A stretch of DNA of 22,134 bases from Mailhella sp. GTDB taxonomy: Bacteria > Desulfobacterota > Desulfovibrionia > Desulfovibrionales > Desulfovibrionaceae. The position numbers and the translations under genes were made by a program. Below are positions 14,849 to 21,953 of this stretch, one piece after another (the stretch's first letter is position 1; each line of letters opens with the position of its first letter). The DNA lies in assembly GCA_017411945.1 (NCBI GenBank), contig JAFQPD010000011.1:1-22134 (forward strand), given 5' to 3'. Under the pieces are notes generated by a model. That model was not told the origin of the DNA. It ran no database searches and saw only the letters and a list, made by a program, of their open reading frames with translations.

Positions 14849-16684
14849 ATGTGCGGGATCATCGGCTATAGCGGGCATCGTCCGGCAGTTCCTCTGCTCA
14901 TCGAAGGCCTGCATCGCCTTGAATATCGCGGCTATGATTCTTCCGGTGTGGCCTTCGAGCAGGCCGGGAAGCTGGAGGTCGTGAAGGCCGCCGGCAAGCT
15001 CGCTGCTCTGGAAGCCAAGCTGGAGGGCAACCCCTGCCTTCTGGCCACTGCCGGCATCGGCCATACCCGTTGGGCCACGCATGGTCTGCCCGTGGAGCGC
15101 AATGCGCATCCGCATCTTTCGCAGGATGGCGACATGGCCATCATCCACAACGGCATCATCGAGAACTTTCAGGAGATAAAGGAAGAGCTTGTCGAAAAGG
15201 GGCACGTCTTCCTCTCCGAGACCGATACGGAAGTGCTGGCCCATCTCATAGGCGAAGAGCGCAAGGCCGCTCCCAGCCTGCGCGAGGCTTTTGCCGCCGC
15301 GCTTCGCCGCGCCCATGGTGCGTATGCCGTTGTGCTCCTCGCTCCCGAAGAGCCCGGCATCATCTATGCGGCCCGCATGGCCGCCCCTCTCCTCATGGGC
15401 GTAGGCGTGGGAGAATGCTTCGTGGCATCCGACATTCCTGCCTTCCTGCCCTATACCCGTGAAGTGGTTTTCCTTGAAGACGGGGAGATAGCGCGCATCG
15501 AGGGCGCGAAGTGGGAGGTCTTCTCGCTGAAGGATCTTTCCCCCATCGCCAAGTCTGTGAGCCATATCCCGTGGGACATGCAGGCCGCCGCCAAGGACGG
15601 CTACAAGCACTTCATGCTCAAGGAGATCATGGAACAGCCCCGCGTCGTCACGGACTGCCTCAGCGGCCGTCTGCACCGCGACGGGGAAGGCCTCCGCGTC
15701 TCTCTCCATGAGCTGGATGCTCTTCCTGTGCCCAGCCGTCTGCACATAGTCGCCTGCGGAACTTCGTACAATGCCGGCCTCTGGGGACAGCAGCTTCTGG
15801 AGAACGTCGGCGGCATCCCCACCGTGCTCGATATCGCCTCAGAATTCCGCTACCGCGATCCCATACTCCGCCAGGATGAGGCCGTCATGGTCATCAGTCA
15901 GTCCGGCGAGACTGCGGATACCCTTGCCGCCCTTCGCCTTGCGAAGGAAAAGGGCTGCAAGGTCATAGGCCTGTGCAACGTCGTGGGCTCCTCCATCGCC
16001 CGAGAGGCGGACGTGGTGCTTTATACGCAGGCCGGCCCTGAGATAAGCGTGGCCTCTACCAAGGCCATGTGCAGCCAGATGACGCTCGTCGCCCTCATGG
16101 CCGCCTATTATGGCCAGCGCCGCGTTCCGGCTGTGAAGGATTCCGCTCTTCTCCATGCCCTTGTCGGCCTGCCCCAGCTTCTGGCCTCGGCCCTGCCGGC
16201 CATGCAGGAAAGGGCGGCTGCGCTGGCTCTGCGCTTCGCTTCGGCCCGAAGCTTCTTCTACCTTGGCCGCGGGCAGTGCCATGCCCTCGCCCTCGAAGGC
16301 GCGCTCAAGCTCAAGGAGCTTTCCTATATCCATGCCGAAGGCTATGCTTCCGGAGAAATGAAGCACGGCCCTATCGCCCTCATCGATCCGCAGTTCCCCA
16401 CCTTCGCTCTGGCTTTGGACGATGCGCTTTACCCGAAGGTCAAGTCCAATATCCAGGAAGTGCTGGCCCGCCAGGGGCGTGTCATCGCGCTCGTTCAGGA
16501 AAGGGGCGGCAAGGCCCCCGAGCTTGCGGCGGAAGAGCTGTGGGTATTGCCAGAAGCCCATCCCGTGGCGGCGAGCTTCCTCGCCCTGCCCGCGCTTCAG
16601 CTTTTCAGCTATTGCGTGGCGGATTATCTCGGCAAGGACGTGGACCAGCCGCGCAACCTTGCCAAGAGCGTGACCGTCGAGTAA
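14849..16684 (+). CDS. glmS: Glutamine--fructose-6-phosphate aminotransferase (isomerizing)
   Basis: First enzyme of amino-sugar synthesis: fructose-6-phosphate plus glutamine to glucosamine-6-phosphate. The product is 611 residues, full length. The N-terminal glutaminase domain begins MCGIIGY with the nucleophile Cys2 (exposed after Met removal) and contains HRLEYRGYDSSG, HTRWATHG and HNGIIENF. The C-terminal half has two SIS sugar-isomerase domains: CGTSYNAG (303-310), SQSGETADT near 350, STKAM near 407, EGYASGEMKHGPIALID and the canonical end DVDQPRNLAKSVTVE with K606. AAAGGAG precedes the ATG at good spacing. Its product is processed toward UDP-GlcNAc by GlmM (not in the window) and GlmU (9900-11288). 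The ABC exporter gene starts 76 bases downstream. Confidence 0.98.
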   Translation: MCGIIGYSGHRPAVPLLIEGLHRLEYRGYDSSGVAFEQAGKLEVVKAAGKLAALEAKLEGNPCLLATAGIGHTRWATHGLPVERNAHPHLSQDGDMAIIHNGIIENFQEIKEELVEKGHVFLSETDTEVLAHLIGEERKAAPSLREAFAAALRRAHGAYAVVLLAPEEPGIIYAARMAAPLLMGVGVGECFVASDIPAFLPYTREVVFLEDGEIARIEGAKWEVFSLKDLSPIAKSVSHIPWDMQAAAKDGYKHFMLKEIMEQPRVVTDCLSGRLHRDGEGLRVSLHELDALPVPSRLHIVACGTSYNAGLWGQQLLENVGGIPTVLDIASEFRYRDPILRQDEAVMVISQSGETADTLAALRLAKEKGCKVIGLCNVVGSSIAREADVVLYTQAGPEISVASTKAMCSQMTLVALMAAYYGQRRVPAVKDSALLHALVGLPQLLASALPAMQERAAALALRFASARSFFYLGRGQCHALALEGALKLKELSYIHAEGYASGEMKHGPIALIDPQFPTFALALDDALYPKVKSNIQEVLARQGRVIALVQERGGKAPELAAEELWVLPEAHPVAASFLALPALQLFSYCVADYLGKDVDQPRNLAKSVTVE

Positions 16685-16721
16685 TGAGGAAGGCCGCCTT
16701 GCCGAAGGCTGCCCCCTGCAA

Positions 16722-16749
16722 GGAAAGCGTGCGGCTTTCCGCTGTTTTT
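16722..16749 (+). terminator. Weak terminator or attenuator between glmS and the ABC exporter gene
   Basis: GGAAAGC (16722-16728), loop GTGCG, GCTTTCC (16734-16740), then GCTG and five Ts. The T-run is displaced 4 bases from the stem, so termination is likely partial. It lies 12 bases before the exporter ATG and ends next to its GGAG ribosome-binding site. Confidence 0.4.
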
Positions 16750-16760
16750 CCGGAGATTTT

Positions 16761-18536
16761 ATGAGCATAAAGCAAAAGCTGCAGAGCAATCAGTTCTATG
16801 TGAACTACAGCCGCATGTGGCCCTTCGTCAAACCCATATGGCCCATCGCACTGCTCTCGCTTCTCATCTGCATACCTGTAGGCGGGCTCGATGCCGCCAT
16901 CGCGCTGTTCCTCAAGCCCTACACCGACGTCGTTGTGGTGGGCAAGAACATGGAAGCCCCGTGGTTCATCCCCATCCTCATCGTGGGCTTCACCACGGTG
17001 CAGGGCCTGCTGAACTTCGGCGGAACCTATCTGAACGCATGGGTCGGCGGCAAGCTCACCATGGCCGTGCGCCGGCGGCTCTACGAAAAGCTGGTGGACA
17101 TTGAGCCGGCCTATTTTGACAAGAAGACTTCCGGCGAAATTCTTATCCGCTTCAATCAGGACGCTCAAGCTGCCTGCTCCGGTCTGCTGAGCAATCTGAA
17201 GAGCTTTCTTACCCGCATATGTTCTTCCGTCGCACTCGTAGGCGTACTTCTCTATAATTCCTGGCAGCTTTCCATCGTAGCTATTTTTATCCTCGTCGTA
17301 GCCGTGGCTCCGCTCACGAAGGTGAAGAAGCTCATCAAGTCGCTGGTTTCCAAGAATAACCAGTGCATGTATCAGGTGAACACCACCTATAACGAGACCT
17401 TCGCGGGCAACCGCACCATTGCCGCCTATAACCTTCAGGAGCGTCAGAAGCAGAACTTCAACAGGCTGCTGGACGATGTGTTCAATCTCGTCATAGCCAT
17501 AACCCGCCGCACGGCATGGCTTTCGCCCTTCATGCACTTCGTCATATCCATAGGTCTTGGCCTTGCCATAGCCTACGGCAGCTGGCTCATCGTGCAGGGC
17601 ACCATCACCCCCGGCAACTTCGTTTCGTTCCTCACGGCTCTGCTCATGCTCTACACTCCGCTGAAAAATATCAGCAATGTTGCCGTGCATGTCCAGCAGT
17701 CCTTCCTGGCCATCGAGCGAGTGTTCGCTATCCTCGACCGCCCCGACGTCCTTGTCGAGAAGGAAGAGACCAAGCCTCTCGGCGCAGTACTGCAGGGCGT
17801 GAAGTTCGAGAACGTCAGCTTCTCCTACACCAAGGGCGTGGAAGTGCTTCGCAACATCAATCTTGATGTCAAAGTCGGCGAGATGATAGCCCTCGTGGGC
17901 AACTCCGGCGGCGGCAAGAGCACTCTGGTGAGCCTCATTCCCCGATTCTACGATGTGCAGAAGGGCAGCATCAAAATAGACGGCGTGGATATCCGCGACT
18001 TCAGCCTGCACGACCTTCGCCAGAACATTGCCGTGGTCTTCCAGGACAACTTCCTCTTCGACGGCACTATCAAGGAAAACATACTGCTCGGCAAGCCCGA
18101 CGCCACGGATGAAGAAGTGGCGCAGGCCCTTGAGAGTGCCTGCCTTGCCGACTTCATCAAGACGCTGGACAAGGGCGTGGAAACCTATATTGGCGAACGC
18201 GGCATCCTGCTTTCCGGCGGCCAGAAGCAGCGTGTGGCCATTGCCCGCGCCTTCCTGAAGAATGCGCCCATCGTTATCCTCGACGAAGCGACTTCCGCCC
18301 TCGACAACAAGTCGGAAGAGATCGTGCAGAGGGCTATCGACAACCTCATGAAGGATAAGACCGTGTTCGTCATCGCTCACCGCCTGTCTACCGTGAAGAA
18401 CGCCAACCGCATCGCTGTCATCAACGAAGGCGATCTGGCGGAACTCGGTACGCATGAGGAGCTCATGGCCATACCGAACGGGCTTTACCGCACCCTTTAT
18501 AATATGCAGTTCAGTGCCCCTGTCTCAGCAGACTGA
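16761..18536 (+). CDS. MsbA-like ABC exporter (fused transmembrane and ATPase half-transporter)
   Basis: Type I ABC exporter half-transporter, 591 residues, probably a homodimer in the inner membrane. The N-terminal six-helix domain covers about residues 25-320. The ATPase domain follows: Walker A GNSGGGKST (380-388), Q-loop VVFQDN, signature LLSGGQKQR (483-491), Walker B IVILDEATSALD (from 504) and H-loop VIAHRLST. The helix motif DIEPAYFDKKTSGEILIRFN and the overall layout resemble MsbA and related lipid flippases, so export of lipid A core or another lipid is likely, but multidrug export cannot be excluded. GGAG precedes the ATG. The gene follows glmS with only a weak hairpin between and ends in a strong terminator, so the two may be co-transcribed. 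Confidence 0.9.
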   Translation: MSIKQKLQSNQFYVNYSRMWPFVKPIWPIALLSLLICIPVGGLDAAIALFLKPYTDVVVVGKNMEAPWFIPILIVGFTTVQGLLNFGGTYLNAWVGGKLTMAVRRRLYEKLVDIEPAYFDKKTSGEILIRFNQDAQAACSGLLSNLKSFLTRICSSVALVGVLLYNSWQLSIVAIFILVVAVAPLTKVKKLIKSLVSKNNQCMYQVNTTYNETFAGNRTIAAYNLQERQKQNFNRLLDDVFNLVIAITRRTAWLSPFMHFVISIGLGLAIAYGSWLIVQGTITPGNFVSFLTALLMLYTPLKNISNVAVHVQQSFLAIERVFAILDRPDVLVEKEETKPLGAVLQGVKFENVSFSYTKGVEVLRNINLDVKVGEMIALVGNSGGGKSTLVSLIPRFYDVQKGSIKIDGVDIRDFSLHDLRQNIAVVFQDNFLFDGTIKENILLGKPDATDEEVAQALESACLADFIKTLDKGVETYIGERGILLSGGQKQRVAIARAFLKNAPIVILDEATSALDNKSEEIVQRAIDNLMKDKTVFVIAHRLSTVKNANRIAVINEGDLAELGTHEELMAIPNGLYRTLYNMQFSAPVSAD

Positions 18537-18551
18537 GGCGTATGGAAAAAG

Positions 18552-18593
18552 AGCGAAAGCCCTTCCTCGCAAGAGGAGGGGCTTTCGCTTTTT
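18552..18593 (+). terminator. Strong Rho-independent terminator after the ABC exporter gene
   Basis: A 17-base stem, AGCGAAAGCCC plus TTCCTC (18552-18568) against GAGGAG plus GGGCTTTCGCT (18573-18589), with a GCAA tetraloop and five Ts. The rest of the 330-base gap up to ddh holds two candidate promoters and no gene. Confidence 0.92.
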
Positions 18594-18668
18594 GGGGAGC
18601 AGGCACAAGGGGTGAGGAAAAGTGTGAGGGGAGAGCTCAGGCGTTGCCGCTGGGAAAGGACATGTTTT

Positions 18669-18698
18669 TTGACATTTTTGTCATGATAAGGGTAAAAT
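18669..18698 (+). promoter_or_regulatory. Upstream candidate promoter of ddh with an operator-like inverted repeat
   Basis: TTGACA (18669-18674), an 18-base spacer and TAAAAT (18693-18698). A 14-base inverted repeat, TGACA-TTTT-TGTCA (18670-18683), overlaps the -35 box. The surrounding 70 bases are strikingly AT-rich for this genome. A repressor bound to the repeat would block polymerase; no specific regulator can be named from sequence. Confidence 0.5.
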
Positions 18699-18731
18699 CC
18701 TGGGTTTTCTTTGCAAAAATGTTATTTTTTC

Positions 18732-18759
18732 TTGACTTTCCAAGCTGAAGCCGTATCTT
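18732..18759 (+). promoter_or_regulatory. Downstream candidate promoter of ddh
   Basis: TTGACT (18732-18737), a 16-base spacer and TATCTT (18754-18759), about 107 bases before the ddh ATG. TATCTT is also the -10 box of the NhaC-family gene promoter. Confidence 0.5.
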
Positions 18760-18866
18760 CGGAACTGCGGAAACGGGTGCTCCGGCAAGTTTTCCAGTTC
18801 GGGCCATTTGCCGCCTAGCGCGTTTCCACACAGTCTTGAACCTCTTCCTTACGGAGCTTTCATATC

Positions 18867-19856
18867 ATGTCGAAGATCAGGATAGGCATAGTCGGTTACG
18901 GAAACCTTGGGCGCGGAGTAGAGCTTGCCGTTGCGGCCAACCCCGACATGGAGCTCGCGGCTGTCTTTTCCCGCCGGGACCCTGCCTCTGTGAAGATACT
19001 TGCCGAAGGCGTGCCTGTCTGCGCCCTGGCCGATATCGAAAGCTGGAAGGGCAAGGTCGATGTTATGGTGCTTTGCGGCGGCAGTGCTACCGATCTGCCC
19101 AGGCAGACCCCGGAACTGGCCGCGATGTTCAACGTGGTGGACAGCTTTGACACCCATGCCAAGATACCCGCGCACTTCGCCGCCGTGGATGCCGCCGCCC
19201 GCCCCGCCGGTACGGTGGGCATCATTTCCGTGGGCTGGGATCCCGGCATGTTCTCCCTGAACCGCCTTTACGCGGAATGCATCCTGCCTCAGGGCAAGGA
19301 TTACACCTTCTGGGGCCGCGGTGTTTCGCAGGGGCATTCCGATGCCATCCGCCGCGTGAAGGGCGTGAAGGACGCCCGTCAGTACACAGTGCCCGTGGAA
19401 GCTGCCATGGACGCCGTGCGTTCCGGCTCCTGCCCCGATCTCACTACCCGCCAGAAGCATCTGCGTGAGTGCTGGGTGGTGGCTGAGGAAGGCGCCGACC
19501 TCGCCGCCATTGAGAACGAGATCAAGACCATGCCCAATTACTTCGCGGATTACGACACCACTGTGAACTTCATTTCACAGGAAGAGCTGGACCGCGACCA
19601 TAAGGGCATCCCGCACGGAGGCTTCGTTATTCGCACTGGCAACACCGGCGCGAACGGCGAGACCGGGCATATCATCGAATACTCCCTGAAGCTGGGTTCC
19701 AACCCTGAGTTCACTTCCAGCGTTCTCGTCGCGTATGCCCGCGCCGCCTTCCGCCTTGCCCAGAAGGGGCACTGCGGCGCGAAGACGGTGTTCGACGTAG
19801 CTCCCGCTCTTCTCTCTCCCCGCGACCCTGCCGACCTGCGCGCTCATCTTCTCTAG
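18867..19856 (+). CDS. ddh: meso-Diaminopimelate D-dehydrogenase
   Basis: NADPH-dependent enzyme that makes meso-diaminopimelate from tetrahydrodipicolinate and ammonia in one reversible step. It feeds lysine and peptidoglycan synthesis and bypasses the acylated intermediates of the longer routes. The product is 329 residues, the family length being about 320-326. IGIVGYGNLGRG (6-17) is the nucleotide-binding loop. SVGWDPGMFSLNR (from about residue 121), TFWGRGVSQGHSDA, KTMPNYFADYD, PHGGFVIRTG and VAPALLSPRD follow the Corynebacterium-type enzyme closely in order and spacing. GGAG lies 10 bases before the ATG. The gene stands alone between terminators, with two possible promoters. Its distribution in bacteria is patchy, so gene transfer in the lineage is possible, although codon use here matches its neighbours. 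Confidence 0.95.
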   Translation: MSKIRIGIVGYGNLGRGVELAVAANPDMELAAVFSRRDPASVKILAEGVPVCALADIESWKGKVDVMVLCGGSATDLPRQTPELAAMFNVVDSFDTHAKIPAHFAAVDAAARPAGTVGIISVGWDPGMFSLNRLYAECILPQGKDYTFWGRGVSQGHSDAIRRVKGVKDARQYTVPVEAAMDAVRSGSCPDLTTRQKHLRECWVVAEEGADLAAIENEIKTMPNYFADYDTTVNFISQEELDRDHKGIPHGGFVIRTGNTGANGETGHIIEYSLKLGSNPEFTSSVLVAYARAAFRLAQKGHCGAKTVFDVAPALLSPRDPADLRAHLL

Positions 19857-19916
19857 CAGGCAGTTTTAGCTTCAGTCCTCCTTGTCCGGCTGTGCCGTCC
19901 TCCTTCACGCAGTCGG

Positions 19917-19949
19917 AAAAAAGCCCTGGCGTCAAACGCCGGGGCTTTT
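19917..19949. terminator. Bidirectional terminator between ddh and the convergent 60-residue protein gene
   Basis: AAAAGCCCTGGCG (19919-19931) pairs with CGCCGGGGCTTTT (19937-19949), with one G-T pair and a TCAAA loop. T-runs follow on both strands (TTTT on plus; TTTTTT on minus from 19915-19920). It serves both ddh and the small minus-strand gene ending at 19967. Confidence 0.88.
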
Positions 19950-19966
19950 CTGCTGCATGGAGCGCA

Positions 19967-20149
19967 TCAGCGCGACATAAGCTTTAGCAGGGCAACGCCA
20001 ATGCTTGCCAGAATGAGGCCCAGCAGAAGTATGAGCCCGTGAGCCGTGAGCACGCAGTCGCCCGCGCTGCGGGCACGCCGGACATAGGCAAGAAGAGCTG
20101 CTGCAGAGAACGCCGCAATGGCAAAGATGAATATGAGCCAGCCAGACAT
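19967..20149 (-). CDS. Small two-helix membrane protein, 60 residues, unknown
   Basis: I do not recognise this protein. It begins MSGWLIFIFAIAAFSAAALL, one hydrophobic segment (3-22). A basic loop with YVRRARSAGD (23-31) follows, then a second hydrophobic segment, about 33-55 (VLTAHGLILLLGLILASIGV), and a basic end (KLMSR). By the positive-inside rule the loop and C-terminus would not both face the same side, so topology is unclear. The start is supported by AAAGGAG 6 bases upstream; the longer frame upstream has no such signal. It is convergent with ddh and divergent from the glycosyltransferase gene. Confidence 0.72.
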   Translation of the reverse strand: MSGWLIFIFAIAAFSAAALLAYVRRARSAGDCVLTAHGLILLLGLILASIGVALLKLMSR

Positions 20150-20232
20150 GGGAACTCCTTTGGAGAATATGCTACACCATGGGGCAGGGTAGGGGAAGGG
20201 CCTTTGTTTCTGCTCCCCGTGCTGATTCTTCC

Positions 20233-20261
20233 TTGACGTGAGCCGTACGCTTCGCGATATT
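20233..20261 (+). promoter_or_regulatory. Sigma70-type promoter for the glycosyltransferase gene
   Basis: TTGACG (20233-20238), a 17-base spacer and GATATT (20256-20261). The -10 box ends 27 bases before the ATG at 20289. Confidence 0.6.
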
Positions 20262-20288
20262 AGGGAATCACCCCTTGGAGGATTCGTT

Positions 20289-21278
20289 ATGGAACATACG
20301 GAAGTCGGCGTCATCATCCTTACCTATAACGACTGGCAGAACACGCTGGCCTGCCTTGAATGCGTGCATGCGCAGAGCGACCTGCCGCGCCGCATTGTGG
20401 TATGCGACAACGGTTCCGACAATGAAGTGGCGGACCATATCCTCGAAGGCTGGAGCCGCATTGCCGAGAAGTACGGCCTCGAAGAGCCGGTGGAAGTCTA
20501 CGGCTCAGACGTTTCCGGCGGCCAGCTCGTGCTCCTGCGCCTTGAAGAGCCCGAAACGCTCGCCGGCGCCATGAACACAGGCATGCGCTTCCTGCTCTAC
20601 GACCGCGACTGCCATGCGTTCTGGCTTCTGCGCAACGACGCCCGCCCCGAATCCTTCGCATTGGCGGCTCTCCTGCGCCACCTTGACGACGAAGACCTCA
20701 AGCTGCCCATAGGCATGGTGGGCTCCACCCAGCTCGTGGGCGACTCCGATATCCTCGAATGCGCTGGCGGCGGCCGTTGGAGCCGCTGGACCGGCCACCA
20801 GATACCGCTGGACAAGGGGCTTGAACGCCATGGCCTTTCCGACCGCAGGGAAGTTGCCCAGAAGCTGGACTACGTTTCCGATGCATCCTGCATCATCACC
20901 CGCGGCATGGCGGAAACGATAGGCCTTTTTGATGAGCGTTTCAGCGGCTTCTATGAAGACGTGGAATACGGCATACGCGCCAAGAAGGCCGGCTTCGCCC
21001 TGAACTGGGCTCCCGGTGCCCTCGTGCATCGCGCCGGCTGCGATGCATCCAACCTCACGCCCTTCCTCGATATCACCGACGACCCCGAACTCTCTCCCGA
21101 AGACGACGTGAAATTCATCCGGGCTCGTTTCTACCTCCTGCGCAAGGCGCATCCCATCGCGCTGGTCTTCATGCTCATCGCTCTTCCGTTCTCCTGGCGC
21201 ACCCTGCGCACACGCCGCGGTCGTCGCCGCCTCGTCATGCGTGCCGCCTTTGAAGGCGCACAGGGCAAGATGAAGTAA
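20289..21278 (+). CDS. Family 2 glycosyltransferase (GT-A fold, rhamnosyltransferase-like)
   Basis: 329 residues. VGVIILTYND (6-15) and VVCDNGSDNE (37-46, with nucleotide-binding D40) open the GT-A fold. AGAMNTGMRFLLYDRD (92-107) matches the AxxxNxG helix, FWLLRNDA (111-118) stands where a DxD-type motif is expected, and FYEDVEYGIRAKKAG near 221 is the acidic catalytic block. About 45 residues separate the first block from AGAMNTG, longer than the usual spacing. A hydrophobic stretch near 288-304 followed by an Arg-rich tail suggests attachment to the inner membrane. Acceptor and sugar are unknown; a surface polysaccharide is likely. ATG at 20289 is preferred because GGAGG stands 7 bases upstream and a promoter overlaps the alternative upstream start. 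No other polysaccharide gene adjoins it. Confidence 0.85.
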   Translation: MEHTEVGVIILTYNDWQNTLACLECVHAQSDLPRRIVVCDNGSDNEVADHILEGWSRIAEKYGLEEPVEVYGSDVSGGQLVLLRLEEPETLAGAMNTGMRFLLYDRDCHAFWLLRNDARPESFALAALLRHLDDEDLKLPIGMVGSTQLVGDSDILECAGGGRWSRWTGHQIPLDKGLERHGLSDRREVAQKLDYVSDASCIITRGMAETIGLFDERFSGFYEDVEYGIRAKKAGFALNWAPGALVHRAGCDASNLTPFLDITDDPELSPEDDVKFIRARFYLLRKAHPIALVFMLIALPFSWRTLRTRRGRRRLVMRAAFEGAQGKMK

Positions 21279-21672
21279 AGGGAACATCTTGTCTTTGCGA
21301 TGGGAGAGTTCGTAGCCATGAGGTGAGCCCATTTCTCGAAGAGGTTCCACGTTCCTGGAAAAGCTCATGAGTTCAAAAAGCGTTCGGGCTCCTGGCTTTG
21401 CCCCCCCTAGTCGTAGGGATTGCATTCCCTCATCAGAGTGGAGCAGCTCTTTTTTATTCCCTTGGCTGTTCTCTGGCTGCATGGATGCTTTGAAAGATCG
21501 CCTCTTGAACTACTGACAACGATCTGCCCTTCCTATCGCTTCTCCTTGATCAGGCAGGAATTTGATGTCGGCTGAGCATCACGCTTTTCTCATGCGGTGG
21601 CAGTTGTGTGATACTAACTTGATATCAATGATTATAAGCATAATTTAGAGGCGCAGAACGGCATAATGCGGT
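21279..21672. other. Non-coding stretch without a recognised gene
   Basis: About 390 bases with lower GC than the genes. No frame with a ribosome-binding site or family resemblance is seen. A minus-strand frame running in from the glycosyltransferase region reads through 21279-21482, but it is antisense to the gene and is probably spurious. Recognisable items are a short AGGGA/TCCCT dyad (21416-21431), a perfect palindrome TTGATATCAA (21619-21628), and an AT-rich block with TATAAG (21633-21638) and CATAAT (21639-21644) that could be -10 boxes but lack a convincing -35. No clear terminator follows the glycosyltransferase gene itself. Confidence 0.5.
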
Positions 21673-21718
21673 AGAAAAAGGCCGTGATTCCGGAATAACG
21701 GAATCACGGCCTTTTTCT
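21673..21718. terminator. Very strong bidirectional terminator
   Basis: A perfect 20-base inverted repeat, 21673-21692 against 21699-21718, with a 6-base loop GAATAA. The arms begin AGAAAAAGG and end CCTTTTTCT, so a T-run lies at the base of the stem on both strands. It can end transcripts from the autotransporter gene on the minus strand and any plus-strand transcript from the non-coding stretch. Confidence 0.9.
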
Positions 21719-21730
21719 GATGCCTGATGA

Positions 21731-21944
21731 CAGGCGGACTCTCACGAATGGCCGCCTGACATGTGGCCTGCCGTTTCAGTTTTGAAGGATGGAACGGCGC
21801 TTTGCCACGGGAATGGCAAATTTGGGGAACCCGGCAGGCAGCGCATCCAACCAGTCAGCGTTCTGCCTGCCGGGGTGTCGCTTCCACTTGGCGGGGAAGA
21901 AGCGACGGCACTGAATCGTACCAAGGGTGCAAAGGACGATTCAG
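21731..21944. repeat. Chain of five short inverted repeats (hairpin array)
   Basis: Five dyads follow one another. CAGGCGG 21731-21737 pairs with CCGCCTG 21752-21758. TTTGCCA 21801-21807 pairs with TGGCAAA 21814-21820. CCCGGCAGGCAG 21830-21841 pairs with CTGCCTGCCGGG 21863-21874. GTCGCTTC 21877-21884 pairs with GAAGCGAC 21899-21906. CTGAATCG 21911-21918 pairs with CGATTCAG 21937-21944. All arms are perfect. None has a following T-run, so they are not simple terminators. They lie between the autotransporter stop and the strong terminator, so they would form the 3' untranslated region of that message. Short frames cross the region on both strands without ribosome-binding sites. Confidence 0.7.
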
Positions 21945-21953
21945 AGAGTTGTA

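Noticed and set aside
16605..18455. 616-codon minus-strand open frame opposite the ABC exporter gene
   Set aside because: Shadow frame. The plus strand has all the ABC ATPase motifs in order.
18542..18748. 68-codon plus-strand frame after the ABC exporter gene
   Set aside because: It runs through the strong terminator and the ddh promoter region and has no ribosome-binding site.
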